From contig NZ_LFNE01000011.1 in NCBI RefSeq assembly GCF_001045455.1, forward strand, positions 62,001 through 126,000: DNA of 64,000 nt. Reading direction: 5' to 3'. The translations under genes were made by a program, and so were the position numbers. The DNA is from Chryseobacterium sp. FH2. Lineage in GTDB: Bacteria > Bacteroidota > Bacteroidia > Flavobacteriales > Weeksellaceae. Below are positions 1 to 8,058 of the stretch, piece by piece; positions within the stretch are counted from its first letter, which is position 1; the number at the start of each line of letters is the position of its first letter. The notes below the pieces were generated by a model that was not told the origin of the DNA, made no database searches, and saw only the letters and a list, made by a program, of their open reading frames with translations.

Positions 1-1
1 A

Positions 2-2443
2 AAACTTGCTAAAACTCAATATGAACAATTAATTCCCTGGTTTACCCCAAATGATACACCTGAAAATGCTTTCAGAGTAATTTTAGGAGATTTCGTAACA
101 ACAGAAGACGGTACCGGTATTGTCCACATCGCGCCTACTTTTGGTGCAGATGATGCAAGAGTGGCAAAAGAGGCAGAAATTCCGCCAATGTTGGTGAAAG
201 ACGAAAATGATAATCTTGTTCCGTTGGTAGATTTACAAGGGAGATTTATTATAGGAGAAAATGTTCCTGAATTATTCTCGGGAAAATATATCAAAAACGA
301 ATATTACGACGAAGGAGCTGCCCCTGAGAAATCCTGGGATGTAGAATTAGCAATTTTGTTGAAAACAGAAAACAAAGCCTTCAAAGTAGAGAAATACGTC
401 CACAGTTACCCACACTGTTGGAGAACTGATAAACCAGTATTATATTACCCGCTGGATTCTTGGTTTGTAAAAATGACCGCTGTAAAAGACAGATTGGTGA
501 ATTTAAACAAAGAAATCAACTGGAAACCAAAAGCAACAGGGGAAGGGCGTTTTGCCAACTGGCTGGAAAATGTAAATGACTGGAATCTTTCCCGTTCAAG
601 ATATTGGGGAATCCCGTTGCCAATCTGGAGAACAGATGATTTGAAGGAAGAAAAAATCATAGGTTCTGTAGAAGAACTATACAATGAAATTGAAAAATCT
701 GTTGAAGCAGGATTTATGAAAGAAAATCCGTTCAAAGGTTTTGTGGTTGGAAATATGTCTGAACAAAATTATTCTTTGGTTGATTTGCACAAAAATGTGG
801 TTGACAAAGTAATTTTGGTTTCAGATTCAGGAAGGGAAATGAAGCGCGAGAGTGACCTTATCGACGTTTGGTTCGATTCCGGTTCGATGCCTTATGCACA
901 GCTGCATTATCCTTTTGAAAATAAAGAATTAATCGACAGTAATAAAGCATTTCCTGCAGATTTCATTGCAGAAGGTGTTGACCAGACCCGTGGTTGGTTC
1001 TATACACTTCATGCTATCGGAACAGCAGTTTTTGATTCGGTTGCTTATAAAAATGTAATGAGTAACGGGCTTGTTTTGGATAAAAACGGTCAGAAAATGT
1101 CAAAACGTTTAGGAAACGCAGTTGATCCGTTTGAAACACTTTCAGTATACGGACCGGATGCAACGCGTTGGTATATGATTTCCAATGCCAATCCCTGGGA
1201 AAACCTGAAATTTGACATCGAAGGAATAGATGAAGTAAGAAGAAAATTCTTCGGAACGCTTTACAATACGTATTCATTCTTTGCTTTGTATGCAAATGTT
1301 GACGGGTTCAATTATTCTGAAAAAGAAGCAGAAAACCGTCCTGAAATAGACAGATGGATACTTTCCGAATTAAATTTATTAATCAAAGAAGTAAAAGCAT
1401 TCTACGAAGATTACGAGCCAACAAGAGTAGCCAGAGCTATCAATACTTTTGTAAATGACAATTTGAGTAACTGGTACGTAAGATTATGCAGAAGACGTTT
1501 CTGGAAAGGAGATTACACAGATGACAAGATATCGGCTTACCAGACATTATATACTTGTCTGGAGACTGTTGCCAAATTATCCGCGCCAATCGCTCCGTTC
1601 TTTATGGATCAATTATATCAGGATTTAAATAAAGTAACAGGAAAGGAAAGCTGTGAATCTGTCCACCTGACAGATTTCCCGATTGCTGATGAAAGTTTAA
1701 TCGACCAAGATTTGGTTGAAAAAACACACTTAGCACAGAACATTACAAGTATGGTTTTCTCTTTAAGAAAAAAAGAAAATGTAAAAGTTCGTCAGCCATT
1801 ACAAAAAGTATTGGTTCCTGTAATGGATTCTAAAGCAGAAGAACAAATATGGGCTGTTGCAGAATTAATCAAGCAGGAAGTAAATGTGAAAGAATTACAG
1901 CTCATCAATGCAGAAGAAGCATCGCATTTAATTGTAAAACAGATAAAACCAAATTTCAAAGCTCTTGGCCCTAAATTAGGAAAAGATATGAAAGTGGTTG
2001 GAGGAGAGATTGCAAATCTTGATGCAGAACAGATTTCAAGCCTGGAAAAAGAAGGAAAAATAGATGTTCAGGGATATGAAATTACGCTTTCAGATGTGGA
2101 AATTTCAACAAAAGATATCCCGGGATGGACAGTAACTTCCGACGGAAAAACAACTGTGGCATTAGATTTGACGTTAACAGATGAATTAAAATCTGAAGGT
2201 ATCGCAAGAGAGTTCATTAATAGGGTTCAAAACTTGAGAAAAGATAAGGATTTCGATTTGACAGACAGAATAAATATCTTCGTGGAGGAATCTTCACCAT
2301 TCTTACATGACATTAAGAAAAATGAAGAATATATTTCATCTGAGGTCTTGTCAAATAAAATAGAAATTGTATCTTCACTTTCAAATTTTAACGAAATCGA
2401 AATAGATGAGGTTAATTTTAAGATAAATGTTGAAAAAAATTAA
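2..2443 (+). CDS. ileS: Isoleucine-tRNA ligase, 3' part (5' end outside window)
   Basis: Cytoplasmic class I synthetase that charges tRNA-Ile with isoleucine. The reading frame is open from base 2, so the true start and the HIGH motif lie upstream of the window. The visible part begins inside the CP1 editing domain (TGIVHIAPTFGADD). It continues through the catalytic core (DVWFDSGSMPYAQLHYPFEN, DQTRGWFYTLHAIG) and the signature KMSKRLGN near base 1100. The anticodon-binding domain follows, and the C-terminal extension is of the type seen in long bacterial and eukaryotic-like IleRS. A GTG at 161 is internal and not a real start. The next gene begins 59 bp downstream, in the ileS-dksA-lspA order typical of Bacteroidota. 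Confidence 0.97.
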   Translation, partial: KLAKTQYEQLIPWFTPNDTPENAFRVILGDFVTTEDGTGIVHIAPTFGADDARVAKEAEIPPMLVKDENDNLVPLVDLQGRFIIGENVPELFSGKYIKNEYYDEGAAPEKSWDVELAILLKTENKAFKVEKYVHSYPHCWRTDKPVLYYPLDSWFVKMTAVKDRLVNLNKEINWKPKATGEGRFANWLENVNDWNLSRSRYWGIPLPIWRTDDLKEEKIIGSVEELYNEIEKSVEAGFMKENPFKGFVVGNMSEQNYSLVDLHKNVVDKVILVSDSGREMKRESDLIDVWFDSGSMPYAQLHYPFENKELIDSNKAFPADFIAEGVDQTRGWFYTLHAIGTAVFDSVAYKNVMSNGLVLDKNGQKMSKRLGNAVDPFETLSVYGPDATRWYMISNANPWENLKFDIEGIDEVRRKFFGTLYNTYSFFALYANVDGFNYSEKEAENRPEIDRWILSELNLLIKEVKAFYEDYEPTRVARAINTFVNDNLSNWYVRLCRRRFWKGDYTDDKISAYQTLYTCLETVAKLSAPIAPFFMDQLYQDLNKVTGKESCESVHLTDFPIADESLIDQDLVEKTHLAQNITSMVFSLRKKENVKVRQPLQKVLVPVMDSKAEEQIWAVAELIKQEVNVKELQLINAEEASHLIVKQIKPNFKALGPKLGKDMKVVGGEIANLDAEQISSLEKEGKIDVQGYEITLSDVEISTKDIPGWTVTSDGKTTVALDLTLTDELKSEGIAREFINRVQNLRKDKDFDLTDRINIFVEESSPFLHDIKKNEEYISSEVLSNKIEIVSSLSNFNEIEIDEVNFKINVEKN

Positions 2444-2502
2444 CATATAGTTATTGTTTTTCAAATTCCATTTCATAATTTTATTAAAAAAGAGAAAAGA
2501 AC

Positions 2503-2883
2503 ATGTCAGACGAAAGAGTAAGATACAGTGATGCTGATTTACAGGAATTTAAGGCTATCATTAAGGAAAAAATAGAAAAAGCAGAAAGAGATTTACAACT
2601 AATCAGAGAGAGTTTTATCAATGATCAAAATAATGGTACTGATGATACTTCTCCTACATTCAAGGCATTTGAAGAGGGTGCAGAGACATTGAGTAAAGAA
2701 CAAAATTCTATTTTGGCCGGTAGACAGGAAAAATTCGTACGTGATTTGAAGAACGCTTTAATAAGAATTGAAAATAAAACTTACGGCGTTTGCAGAGTAA
2801 CAGGTAAACTGATTCCTAAAGAACGACTGTTGGCTGTTCCTCATGCTACATTGAGCATCGAAGCGAAAAATATGCAAAAATAA
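2503..2883 (+). CDS. TraR/DksA-family protein, zinc-less form
   Basis: 126-aa protein with a charged N-terminal coiled-coil half and a C-terminal DksA/TraR-like segment (YGVCRVTGKLIPKERLLAVP). DksA relatives bind the RNA polymerase secondary channel and adjust transcription, for example of rRNA genes. Only one Cys is present where the classical zinc finger has four, so the fold probably does not bind zinc. This seems usual for the Bacteroidota branch (family knowledge, not shown here). A strong hairpin follows the stop codon. The function in transcription control is inferred from the family. Confidence 0.85.
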   Translation: MSDERVRYSDADLQEFKAIIKEKIEKAERDLQLIRESFINDQNNGTDDTSPTFKAFEEGAETLSKEQNSILAGRQEKFVRDLKNALIRIENKTYGVCRVTGKLIPKERLLAVPHATLSIEAKNMQK

Positions 2884-2910
2884 CCACTAAGGTTAGTTAA
2901 AATAATTTTG

Positions 2911-2957
2911 GGTTTATATCGTATTTCATGAAATACTTTATAAACCTAATTTTTAAT
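2911..2957 (+). terminator. Rho-independent terminator after the DksA-like gene
   Basis: The hairpin pairs GGTTTATA (2911-2918) with TATAAACC (2939-2946). Inside it sits the perfect palindrome GTATTTCATGAAATAC (2921-2936). A T-rich tail follows (TAATTTTTAATTT). It separates the DksA-like gene from the small-protein/lspA group. Confidence 0.7.
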
Positions 2958-2965
2958 TTATACCC

Positions 2966-3211
2966 ATGACCGGATTATTAATTTTAGGAATTATAATTGT
3001 TGCAGTATTAGGATTTTCAAACAGGGATTGGATCAAAAGCAGGTTCTTTCCTGATAAGCAAAAAAATTATACTATTGATGACAAGTTTAACTCTGATAAA
3101 CGGGAAAGGGAAAAAGAAATCGACGAACTTTTAAGTAAAATAGGCAAAAACGGCATCAATGACCTGTCTGCAAAAGACAGAAAACGACTGAACGAATTGT
3201 CTAAAAAATAA
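2966..3211 (+). CDS. Small membrane-anchored protein, DUF6576-like
   Basis: 81 aa. One N-terminal membrane helix (about residues 3-17, GLLILGIIIVAVLGF) is followed by a charged cytoplasmic tail. The last 35 residues (KEIDELLSKIGKNGINDLSA, then a KDRKRLNELSKK-type end) resemble the short helical domain found at the C-terminus of Bacteroidota rhomboid-family proteins. No catalytic residues are visible and the role is unknown. It lies 17 bp upstream of the next small gene and probably shares a transcript with lspA. Confidence 0.75.
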   Translation: MTGLLILGIIIVAVLGFSNRDWIKSRFFPDKQKNYTIDDKFNSDKREREKEIDELLSKIGKNGINDLSAKDRKRLNELSKK

Positions 3212-3228
3212 AATTAAACCAAGAAAAA

Positions 3229-3420
3229 ATGGAATCCATAATAGTACATACTAAAAATGCAATGGAACTGAATGCTTTAAAAAGTGTTCTAAAAGAGATG
3301 AATATTAAGTTCGAGAAATTCCATACTAAGAATACACACCATAATCAGAAGACCATCAAAAAAATCGTTGACAAGAAAAACGAAAAAATAGGAAAACCGT
3401 TTAAACCAAAAGGATTATAA
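3229..3420 (+). CDS. Small basic protein, DUF2683-like
   Basis: 63 aa and very lysine-rich. The N-terminal half (MESIIVHTKNAMELNALKSV) fits the DUF2683 family, whose members look like the antitoxin half of small toxin-antitoxin modules. No toxin gene is next to it. The stop codon overlaps the lspA start (TAATG at 3418-3422), which suggests translational coupling with lspA. The function is unknown. Confidence 0.7.
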   Translation: MESIIVHTKNAMELNALKSVLKEMNIKFEKFHTKNTHHNQKTIKKIVDKKNEKIGKPFKPKGL

Positions 3421-4058
3421 TGAAAAAGATAGTAGCTGTAACATTTCTTATCTTATTAATTGATCAGGCTTCAAAGATTTACGTAAAAACACACTTTAAT
3501 CTGGATGACAGTATTTCGATTCTTCCTGGTTTCAAGCTGACTTTTGTAGAAAATCCGGGAATGGCATACGGACTTCATTTTGGAGGAGTGATTGGGAAGT
3601 ATTTTCTGGTTATTCTGAGGCTTTTCCTGATTGGAGGGATGGTTTATATGTTTAAAAAATGGCTCAAGCAAGGAGCATCCAATTATCTTATCATTCCAAT
3701 GGCTGTTATTTTTGCAGGAGCAATAGGAAATATTATTGACGGGATGTTTTATGGTTTGATTTTTGACAGCGGAACAGTTTATGACCCAAGTATAGACCGA
3801 TGGATTGGGTATGGCGGGATTTCCAAAGTAGTTCCGTTCGGACAGGGTTATTCTACTTTTATGAGAGGCTGTGTGGTTGATATGCTTCATTTTCCTTTAG
3901 TAGACTGGAACGTTCCTGAAAATTTTCCGATCATAGGAGGAAAACATATAGAATTTTTTAAATATATTTTCAATGTCGCAGATTCAGCAATTACTGTAGG
4001 AGCTATTTTATTATTAATTTTCAGAAAAAAGGCTTTCCCGAACGGCCTCGAATTTTAG
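3420..4058 (+). CDS. lspA: Lipoprotein signal peptidase (signal peptidase II)
   Basis: Inner-membrane aspartyl protease that removes the signal peptide of prolipoproteins after diacylglyceryl transfer. The sequence is four-helix hydrophobic. The two catalytic-Asp motifs are present: VVDMLHFP (about residues 157-164) and NVADSAITVG (about 190). The upstream conserved block reads FVENPGMAYG. At 212 aa it is longer than the roughly 165-aa proteobacterial enzyme because of an insertion before the first Asp motif, which is common in Bacteroidota. Many lipoproteins encoded in this window are its likely substrates. Confidence 0.95.
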   Translation: MKKIVAVTFLILLIDQASKIYVKTHFNLDDSISILPGFKLTFVENPGMAYGLHFGGVIGKYFLVILRLFLIGGMVYMFKKWLKQGASNYLIIPMAVIFAGAIGNIIDGMFYGLIFDSGTVYDPSIDRWIGYGGISKVVPFGQGYSTFMRGCVVDMLHFPLVDWNVPENFPIIGGKHIEFFKYIFNVADSAITVGAILLLIFRKKAFPNGLEF

Positions 4059-4074
4059 AATAATTTACACTCAA

Positions 4075-4719
4075 ATGAAAAAATTAATTAAAACTTTATT
4101 TACAATTTTCCTGCTTCTTATCGTTGCAGGAATTATTTTTATTGCCTGGGCAAATTACAGCATCAAAAAAAACAGTAACAATTTTGTCTCTTATAATATC
4201 GCAGATGTTCCGGAAACAAAGACAGCTTTACTTCTCGGAACCAGCAAAAATCTAAACAGCGGACTTCCTAATACCTATTTTTACAATCGTATTCAAGCTG
4301 CCATTGATTTATACAAAAGCGGAAAAATAAAATATATCATCGTAAGTGGTGACAACAGCACAAAAGATTATAATGAGCCGGAAGACATGCAGTTTATGCT
4401 CATGAAATACGGAATTCCCAAAGATAAAATTTTCCTTGATTATGCAGGTTTTAGGACATTAGATTCTGTAGTGAGAGCCAAGGAAATTTTTGGTCAGACG
4501 AAATTGGTTATCATTTCACAAAAGTTCCATAATGAAAGGGCTGTTTTCTTAGCTGAACAATATGGAATTGAAGCATTTGGATACAATGCAAATGATGTAA
4601 ATAAATATGCCGGGTTTAAAACCAACATAAGAGAGTATTTGGCAAAAGCAAAAGCATACTGGGATTTGATTTTAGGAGTCGCACCTAAGTTTGGAGGAGA
4701 GAAAATTTTGATTCCATAA
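4075..4719 (+). CDS. SanA/YdcF-like DUF218 membrane protein
   Basis: 214 aa. One N-terminal membrane helix (about residues 5-27) is followed by a DUF218 domain. Conserved blocks are ALLLGTSKNLNSGLPNTYFY, IIVSGDNSTKDYNEPEDM and LVIISQKFHNERAVFLAEQY. The SanA branch of this family affects envelope permeability and vancomycin exclusion in E. coli; the chemistry is not settled. It starts 16 bp after lspA and so is probably co-transcribed with it, which agrees with an envelope role. Confidence 0.85.
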   Translation: MKKLIKTLFTIFLLLIVAGIIFIAWANYSIKKNSNNFVSYNIADVPETKTALLLGTSKNLNSGLPNTYFYNRIQAAIDLYKSGKIKYIIVSGDNSTKDYNEPEDMQFMLMKYGIPKDKIFLDYAGFRTLDSVVRAKEIFGQTKLVIISQKFHNERAVFLAEQYGIEAFGYNANDVNKYAGFKTNIREYLAKAKAYWDLILGVAPKFGGEKILIP

Positions 4720-4744
4720 GTTTTTTAAATCCCATCAAACCTTG

Positions 4745-4752
4745 TAAATTTG
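4745..4752 (+). promoter_or_regulatory. Candidate trpS promoter (-7 element)
   Basis: TAAATTTG matches the Bacteroidota -7 consensus TAnnTTTG and lies 33 bp before the trpS ATG. No clear TTG is seen at the expected -33 position, so support is partial. Confidence 0.35.
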
Positions 4753-4785
4753 CAATTCATTAATTTTAAAAATAAATTTTAAACA

Positions 4786-5754
4786 ATGTCAAGAATTCTT
4801 ACCGGCATTCAAGCCACCGGAACCCCACACCTTGGAAACTTGTTGGGTGCAATCATTCCTGCGATTGAGCTATCAAAACAGGAAGGAAATGAATCATTTT
4901 TATTTATTGCAAATTTACACTCGTTGACACAGATTAAAGACGCAAAAGAACTAAAACAAAATACCTACGAGATTGCTGCGGCTTGGCTTGCTTGTGGATT
5001 AGATACTGAAAAAACATTTTTTTACAGGCAGAGTGACATTCCTGAAACCTGTGAACTTTCTTGGCATTTATCATGTTTTTTTCCTTATCAGAGATTAACG
5101 TTGGCTCATTCATTTAAGGATAAGGCAGACAGGCTTCAGGATGTAAATGCAGGCTTGTTTACTTACCCTATTCTGATGGCAGCAGATATTTTATTGTATG
5201 ATGCAGAAATTGTACCTGTAGGAAAAGATCAGCTTCAACATTTGGAAATTGCGCGTGATGTAGCTTCTAGATTTAATAATCAGATGGGGGAAGTTTTTGT
5301 TTTGCCCCAATCTGAGCTTCAGGAAAATACAAAATATGTTCCCGGAGTTGATGGTCATAAAATGTCAAAATCAAGAGGAAATATCATCAATATTTTCTTA
5401 CCTGAAAAAGATTTGAAGAAACAGGTAATGAGCATAGAATCCGATTCAAAAACACTGGAAGAGCCTAAAGATCCCGAGACTGATAAAACATTTGCAATTT
5501 ACCAGCTCATCGCGACACCTGAACAGACTGAAGAATTAAGAGCAAAATATTTAGCCGGAAACTTCGGATATGGTCATGCTAAAAAAGAGCTTTTAGATTT
5601 GATTCTTACCCGATTTGGGAAAGAAAGAGAATTGTTCTCATATTATATGAACAACCTTGATATACTGGAAGCAAAACTTCAGGAAGGAGCAGCAAAAACA
5701 AGAGTAGTTGCAACACAAACTATCAAAAGAGTAAGAGAAAGTTTAGGACTTTAA
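4786..5754 (+). CDS. trpS: Tryptophan-tRNA ligase
   Basis: Cytoplasmic class I synthetase that charges tRNA-Trp. 322 aa, the normal length. The HIGH-type motif appears as TGTPHLGNLLGA (about residues 11-22) and the KMSKS motif as KMSKSRGNIINIF (about 192-204). The conserved core block YPILMAADILLYDAEIVPVG is also present. It stands alone between a candidate promoter and a bidirectional terminator. Confidence 0.97.
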   Translation: MSRILTGIQATGTPHLGNLLGAIIPAIELSKQEGNESFLFIANLHSLTQIKDAKELKQNTYEIAAAWLACGLDTEKTFFYRQSDIPETCELSWHLSCFFPYQRLTLAHSFKDKADRLQDVNAGLFTYPILMAADILLYDAEIVPVGKDQLQHLEIARDVASRFNNQMGEVFVLPQSELQENTKYVPGVDGHKMSKSRGNIINIFLPEKDLKKQVMSIESDSKTLEEPKDPETDKTFAIYQLIATPEQTEELRAKYLAGNFGYGHAKKELLDLILTRFGKERELFSYYMNNLDILEAKLQEGAAKTRVVATQTIKRVRESLGL

Positions 5755-5775
5755 TTCCAAGTTTTTTTAAAATAA

Positions 5776-5806
5776 CAAAAGCCTTTCAACATGAGAGGCT
5801 TTTTGC
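5776..5806 (+). terminator. Bidirectional terminator between trpS and the HAD gene
   Basis: The stem is AAAAGCCTTTC / GAGAGGCTTTTT around a short AACAT loop. There are T-runs on the plus strand and A-runs on the other side, so it can serve both convergent genes. Confidence 0.7.
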
Positions 5807-5807
5807 T

Positions 5808-6500
5808 TTATAAATAATCTTTAAGCTGCAGAAGATGTTTAATCACTTTCACCTCCTTTTCTTTATTTTCATTAAAAACATCAAAGAAAATCACATCCAT
5901 TCCGAAATTCTGAGCTCCGACAACATCCGCTATCCAATCGTCACCAATCAAAATACTGTTTTCTTTTTTAGCATCAGAAAGTCCTAAAGAATATTCGAAA
6001 ATCTCGGGTTTTGGCTTTCTCACCCCTACACTATCTGCACTCGTAATGGTTTGAAAATATTTATCGATCCCTGATAAAATACATTTTCTTTCTGTTACTT
6101 CTTTGAATCCGTTGGAAATAATGTGCAAAGTATAGTTTTTGGCTTTAAGATATTCTAAAATATATTCTGCGCTTTCCACCAGTTCATTATGATTCAAAAT
6201 TTTATCTAAAAAATGTTCCTCAAAATACATTGAAAGTTTTTCATCCTCAATACCGAAATGTTTAAAAGTATCATAAAAACGATGCTTCCTCAGATATCCC
6301 TTATCAATAATCCCGTCTCTGATTTTTTTCCACAAATTTTCATTAATTCCGTGATAAACAGAATGAAAATCTTCAAAGCTGATATTATATTCTGAAGTAA
6401 TTTCTTCCTTTTCGAAAAGATCCTGGATAGTAAGATAAGCGTTTTTGCGGTGATCCCAAAGTGTATTATCGAGGTCAAAAAAAATGTGCTGAATTTTCAT
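5808..6500 (-). CDS. YjjG-type HAD noncanonical pyrimidine nucleotidase
   Basis: HAD-superfamily phosphatase of the YjjG/YfnB type, which dephosphorylates pyrimidine nucleoside monophosphates including noncanonical ones. Motif I is FFDLDNTLWDH at the N-terminus, motif II is IISNGF, and motifs III/IV are VRKPKPEIFEYSL and ILIGDDWIADVVGAQNFGMD. The start is set at ATG 6500 (MKIQHIFFDLDNT). The frame could extend upstream only through a TTG at 6509. The length of 230 aa is normal. Confidence 0.88.
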   Translation of the reverse strand: MKIQHIFFDLDNTLWDHRKNAYLTIQDLFEKEEITSEYNISFEDFHSVYHGINENLWKKIRDGIIDKGYLRKHRFYDTFKHFGIEDEKLSMYFEEHFLDKILNHNELVESAEYILEYLKAKNYTLHIISNGFKEVTERKCILSGIDKYFQTITSADSVGVRKPKPEIFEYSLGLSDAKKENSILIGDDWIADVVGAQNFGMDVIFFDVFNENKEKEVKVIKHLLQLKDYL

Positions 6501-6520
6501 ACAGCACAAAATTACTCAAT

Positions 6521-6655
6521 TTAATTTTTGGAAATTGGAAAATTTGCGGTTTTACCTTTTGCTATTTCCAGACTTTTGGAAAAGCTTAGCAAAAAATCAA
6601 TTGTTTGTTTTTTCGGTTTCAAAGTTTTCACTTTTAAAGAATCATTTTTTTTCAT
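6521..6655 (-). CDS. Small Lys-rich protein (44 aa), unknown function
   Basis: A short open frame fills much of the gap between the sigma factor and the HAD gene on the same strand. It starts MKKNDSLKVKTLKPKKQT and ends NFPISKN. It is basic at the N-terminus and has an amphipathic middle (IDFLLSFSKSLEIAKG). It ends 20 bp before the HAD gene start and begins 48 bp after the sigma factor stop, so it sits neatly in the strand-wise gene order. No strong ribosome binding site is visible. The composition looks protein-like, but conservation was not tested. Confidence 0.5.
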   Translation of the reverse strand: MKKNDSLKVKTLKPKKQTIDFLLSFSKSLEIAKGKTANFPISKN

Positions 6656-6703
6656 AGGCGAAACATGTTTTTCTTTAAAACGAAAATTTTAGAAAATTAT
6701 TAT

Positions 6704-7294
6704 CTATCTGGTCAAGACAATATTATTTTCATCCATGATTTTTCTCAGGTTTATTAATGCATATCGTACCCTTCCAAGCGTAGTATTGATACTCATATCG
6801 GTATGGTCTGCAATTTCTTTAAAGCTCAGCCCGTCAAAAAACCTCAATTTAATTACTTCTTGCTGATTTTGTGGTAAAAACTGTAGCATTCTCAGCAAAT
6901 CTTCCTGAATCTGGTTTGTTACCAATTGATCTTCAATATTTTCTGAAGGTTCTCTTATTAAATCAAAAATAGAATATTCATCTGTCTCGAAAGTAGTTTC
7001 CGAAACTTTGATATTTTTAGCTTTCAGCCTGAAATGATCGATAATAAGATTGTGTGCAATTCTTTTTGCCCAAAGAATGAATTTTCCTTCTTCGTTATAG
7101 CGTCCTTCTTTTAGCATTACAATAATTTTCATGAATGTATCCTGAAAAACATCATTCGCTAAATCTTCATCATTAATTTTGTAATAAATGAATGTAAACA
7201 GTTCTCTCTGATGACGATGAATAAGTGTTGACAACGCCTCTTCGTCTCCTTTTTGATAAAGGGAAATTAGTAAACTATCCGATTTTGATTTCAT
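6704..7294 (-). CDS. ECF-type RNA polymerase sigma factor
   Basis: 196-aa sigma-70 family protein of the extracytoplasmic-function group. Region 2 spans about residues 25-95 (DEDLANDVFQDTFMKIIVML, then ILWAKRIAHNLIIDHFRLKA). Region 4, with its helix-turn-helix, spans about residues 130-185 (LPQNQQEVIKLRFFDGLSFK, then EIADHTDMSINTTLGRVRYA). No anti-sigma gene is adjacent, which is usual for this stand-alone branch in Flavobacteriia. Target genes cannot be read from the window. Confidence 0.92.
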   Translation of the reverse strand: MKSKSDSLLISLYQKGDEEALSTLIHRHQRELFTFIYYKINDEDLANDVFQDTFMKIIVMLKEGRYNEEGKFILWAKRIAHNLIIDHFRLKAKNIKVSETTFETDEYSIFDLIREPSENIEDQLVTNQIQEDLLRMLQFLPQNQQEVIKLRFFDGLSFKEIADHTDMSINTTLGRVRYALINLRKIMDENNIVLTR

Positions 7295-7489
7295 AACTTC
7301 TTCTCAATAATATATTTGTAGACAATTCATCATCCAGATATTTTATCTGGCTCTCATTGTAAATACAAAACAATTCTTTAGAGTAAAGTCGGATCAATAG
7401 GCAGTACAATTTTTATAGGTGTAAATATAATAATTTTTTAATAACTGTTAACCTATTATTAAATTTTTACGAGAAAAATTTAAAAAAAG

Positions 7490-7978
7490 TCACTTAAGCA
7501 TATCGTGAATGAATACAGTAGGGATATTTAGTGTGAAATTAACATTCAACCCTTTTAATTCTTTACCGTTTATTCCGGAGTTCCCTATTGGAAAAGCATA
7601 TCCTCCTGTAAGATCAAGAATTCCGAATAGTGAGACCCCTATTTTCGGTGCGATATATTTGTTGGTTCCTTCAGCTCCTGCCAAAAAATAATACGAGTGA
7701 TAAAAATCTACATTTTTCTGAAAATTTAACAAAATATCTGCCTGTAGTTTTGGCATAATAGCAAATTTAGAATTGGCAGAACCCATTAAGGCAGATCCTC
7801 CTAATCTGTAAATCACATCATCATTTTTTAAGAAAAGCAACTTGCCTCCTACTTCTCCAAAGCTTTGATTTTGATAAGTATACCCCACAGTAATCATTTT
7901 ATGCATTGTATATTGAGCTCTTGCAAATGTGCTTAGGAAAAATACCAAAAGGATTATAATTGCGAATCTGACGTTCAT
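7490..7978 (-). CDS. Secreted protein, possible small beta-barrel; unknown function
   Basis: 162 aa with a clear Sec signal peptide (residues 1-21, ending TFARAQ). The mature part has alternating aromatic and glycine residues (ITVGYTYQNQSFGEVGGKLL, then GLNVNFTLNIPTVFIHDML) that suggest an outer-membrane or periplasmic beta-rich protein. It lies between metK and the sigma factor on the same strand. I do not recognise the family. Confidence 0.75.
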   Translation of the reverse strand: MNVRFAIIILLVFFLSTFARAQYTMHKMITVGYTYQNQSFGEVGGKLLFLKNDDVIYRLGGSALMGSANSKFAIMPKLQADILLNFQKNVDFYHSYYFLAGAEGTNKYIAPKIGVSLFGILDLTGGYAFPIGNSGINGKELKGLNVNFTLNIPTVFIHDMLK

Positions 7979-8001
7979 ATCTTTTATTTAAGTGTAAAAT
8001 T

Positions 8002-8034
8002 AAAAAAAACTGCCTTATCCGGAGGTAAAGCAGT
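8002..8034 (-). terminator. Terminator of metK
   Basis: Read on the minus strand, ACTGCTTTACCTCCGGATAAGGCAGT (shown here only to describe the fold) is an imperfect hairpin with ACTGC/GCAGT ends and a CC/GG inner stem. It is followed by at least eight T residues. It starts 25 bp after the metK stop. Confidence 0.75.
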
Positions 8035-8058
8035 CAATTATATTCTTTAAAACTAAAA

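Noticed and set aside
161..2443. GTG at 161 as the start of ileS
   Set aside because: The frame is open and conserved back to base 2 with editing-domain residues, so the GTG is an internal valine codon.
3471..3890. 139-codon minus-strand frame across lspA
   Set aside because: Shadow of a well-supported gene; composition is that of antisense lspA.
7309..7316. Plus-strand TATATTTG near the ECF sigma gene
   Set aside because: It matches the -7 word but no plus-strand gene follows; AT-rich chance match.
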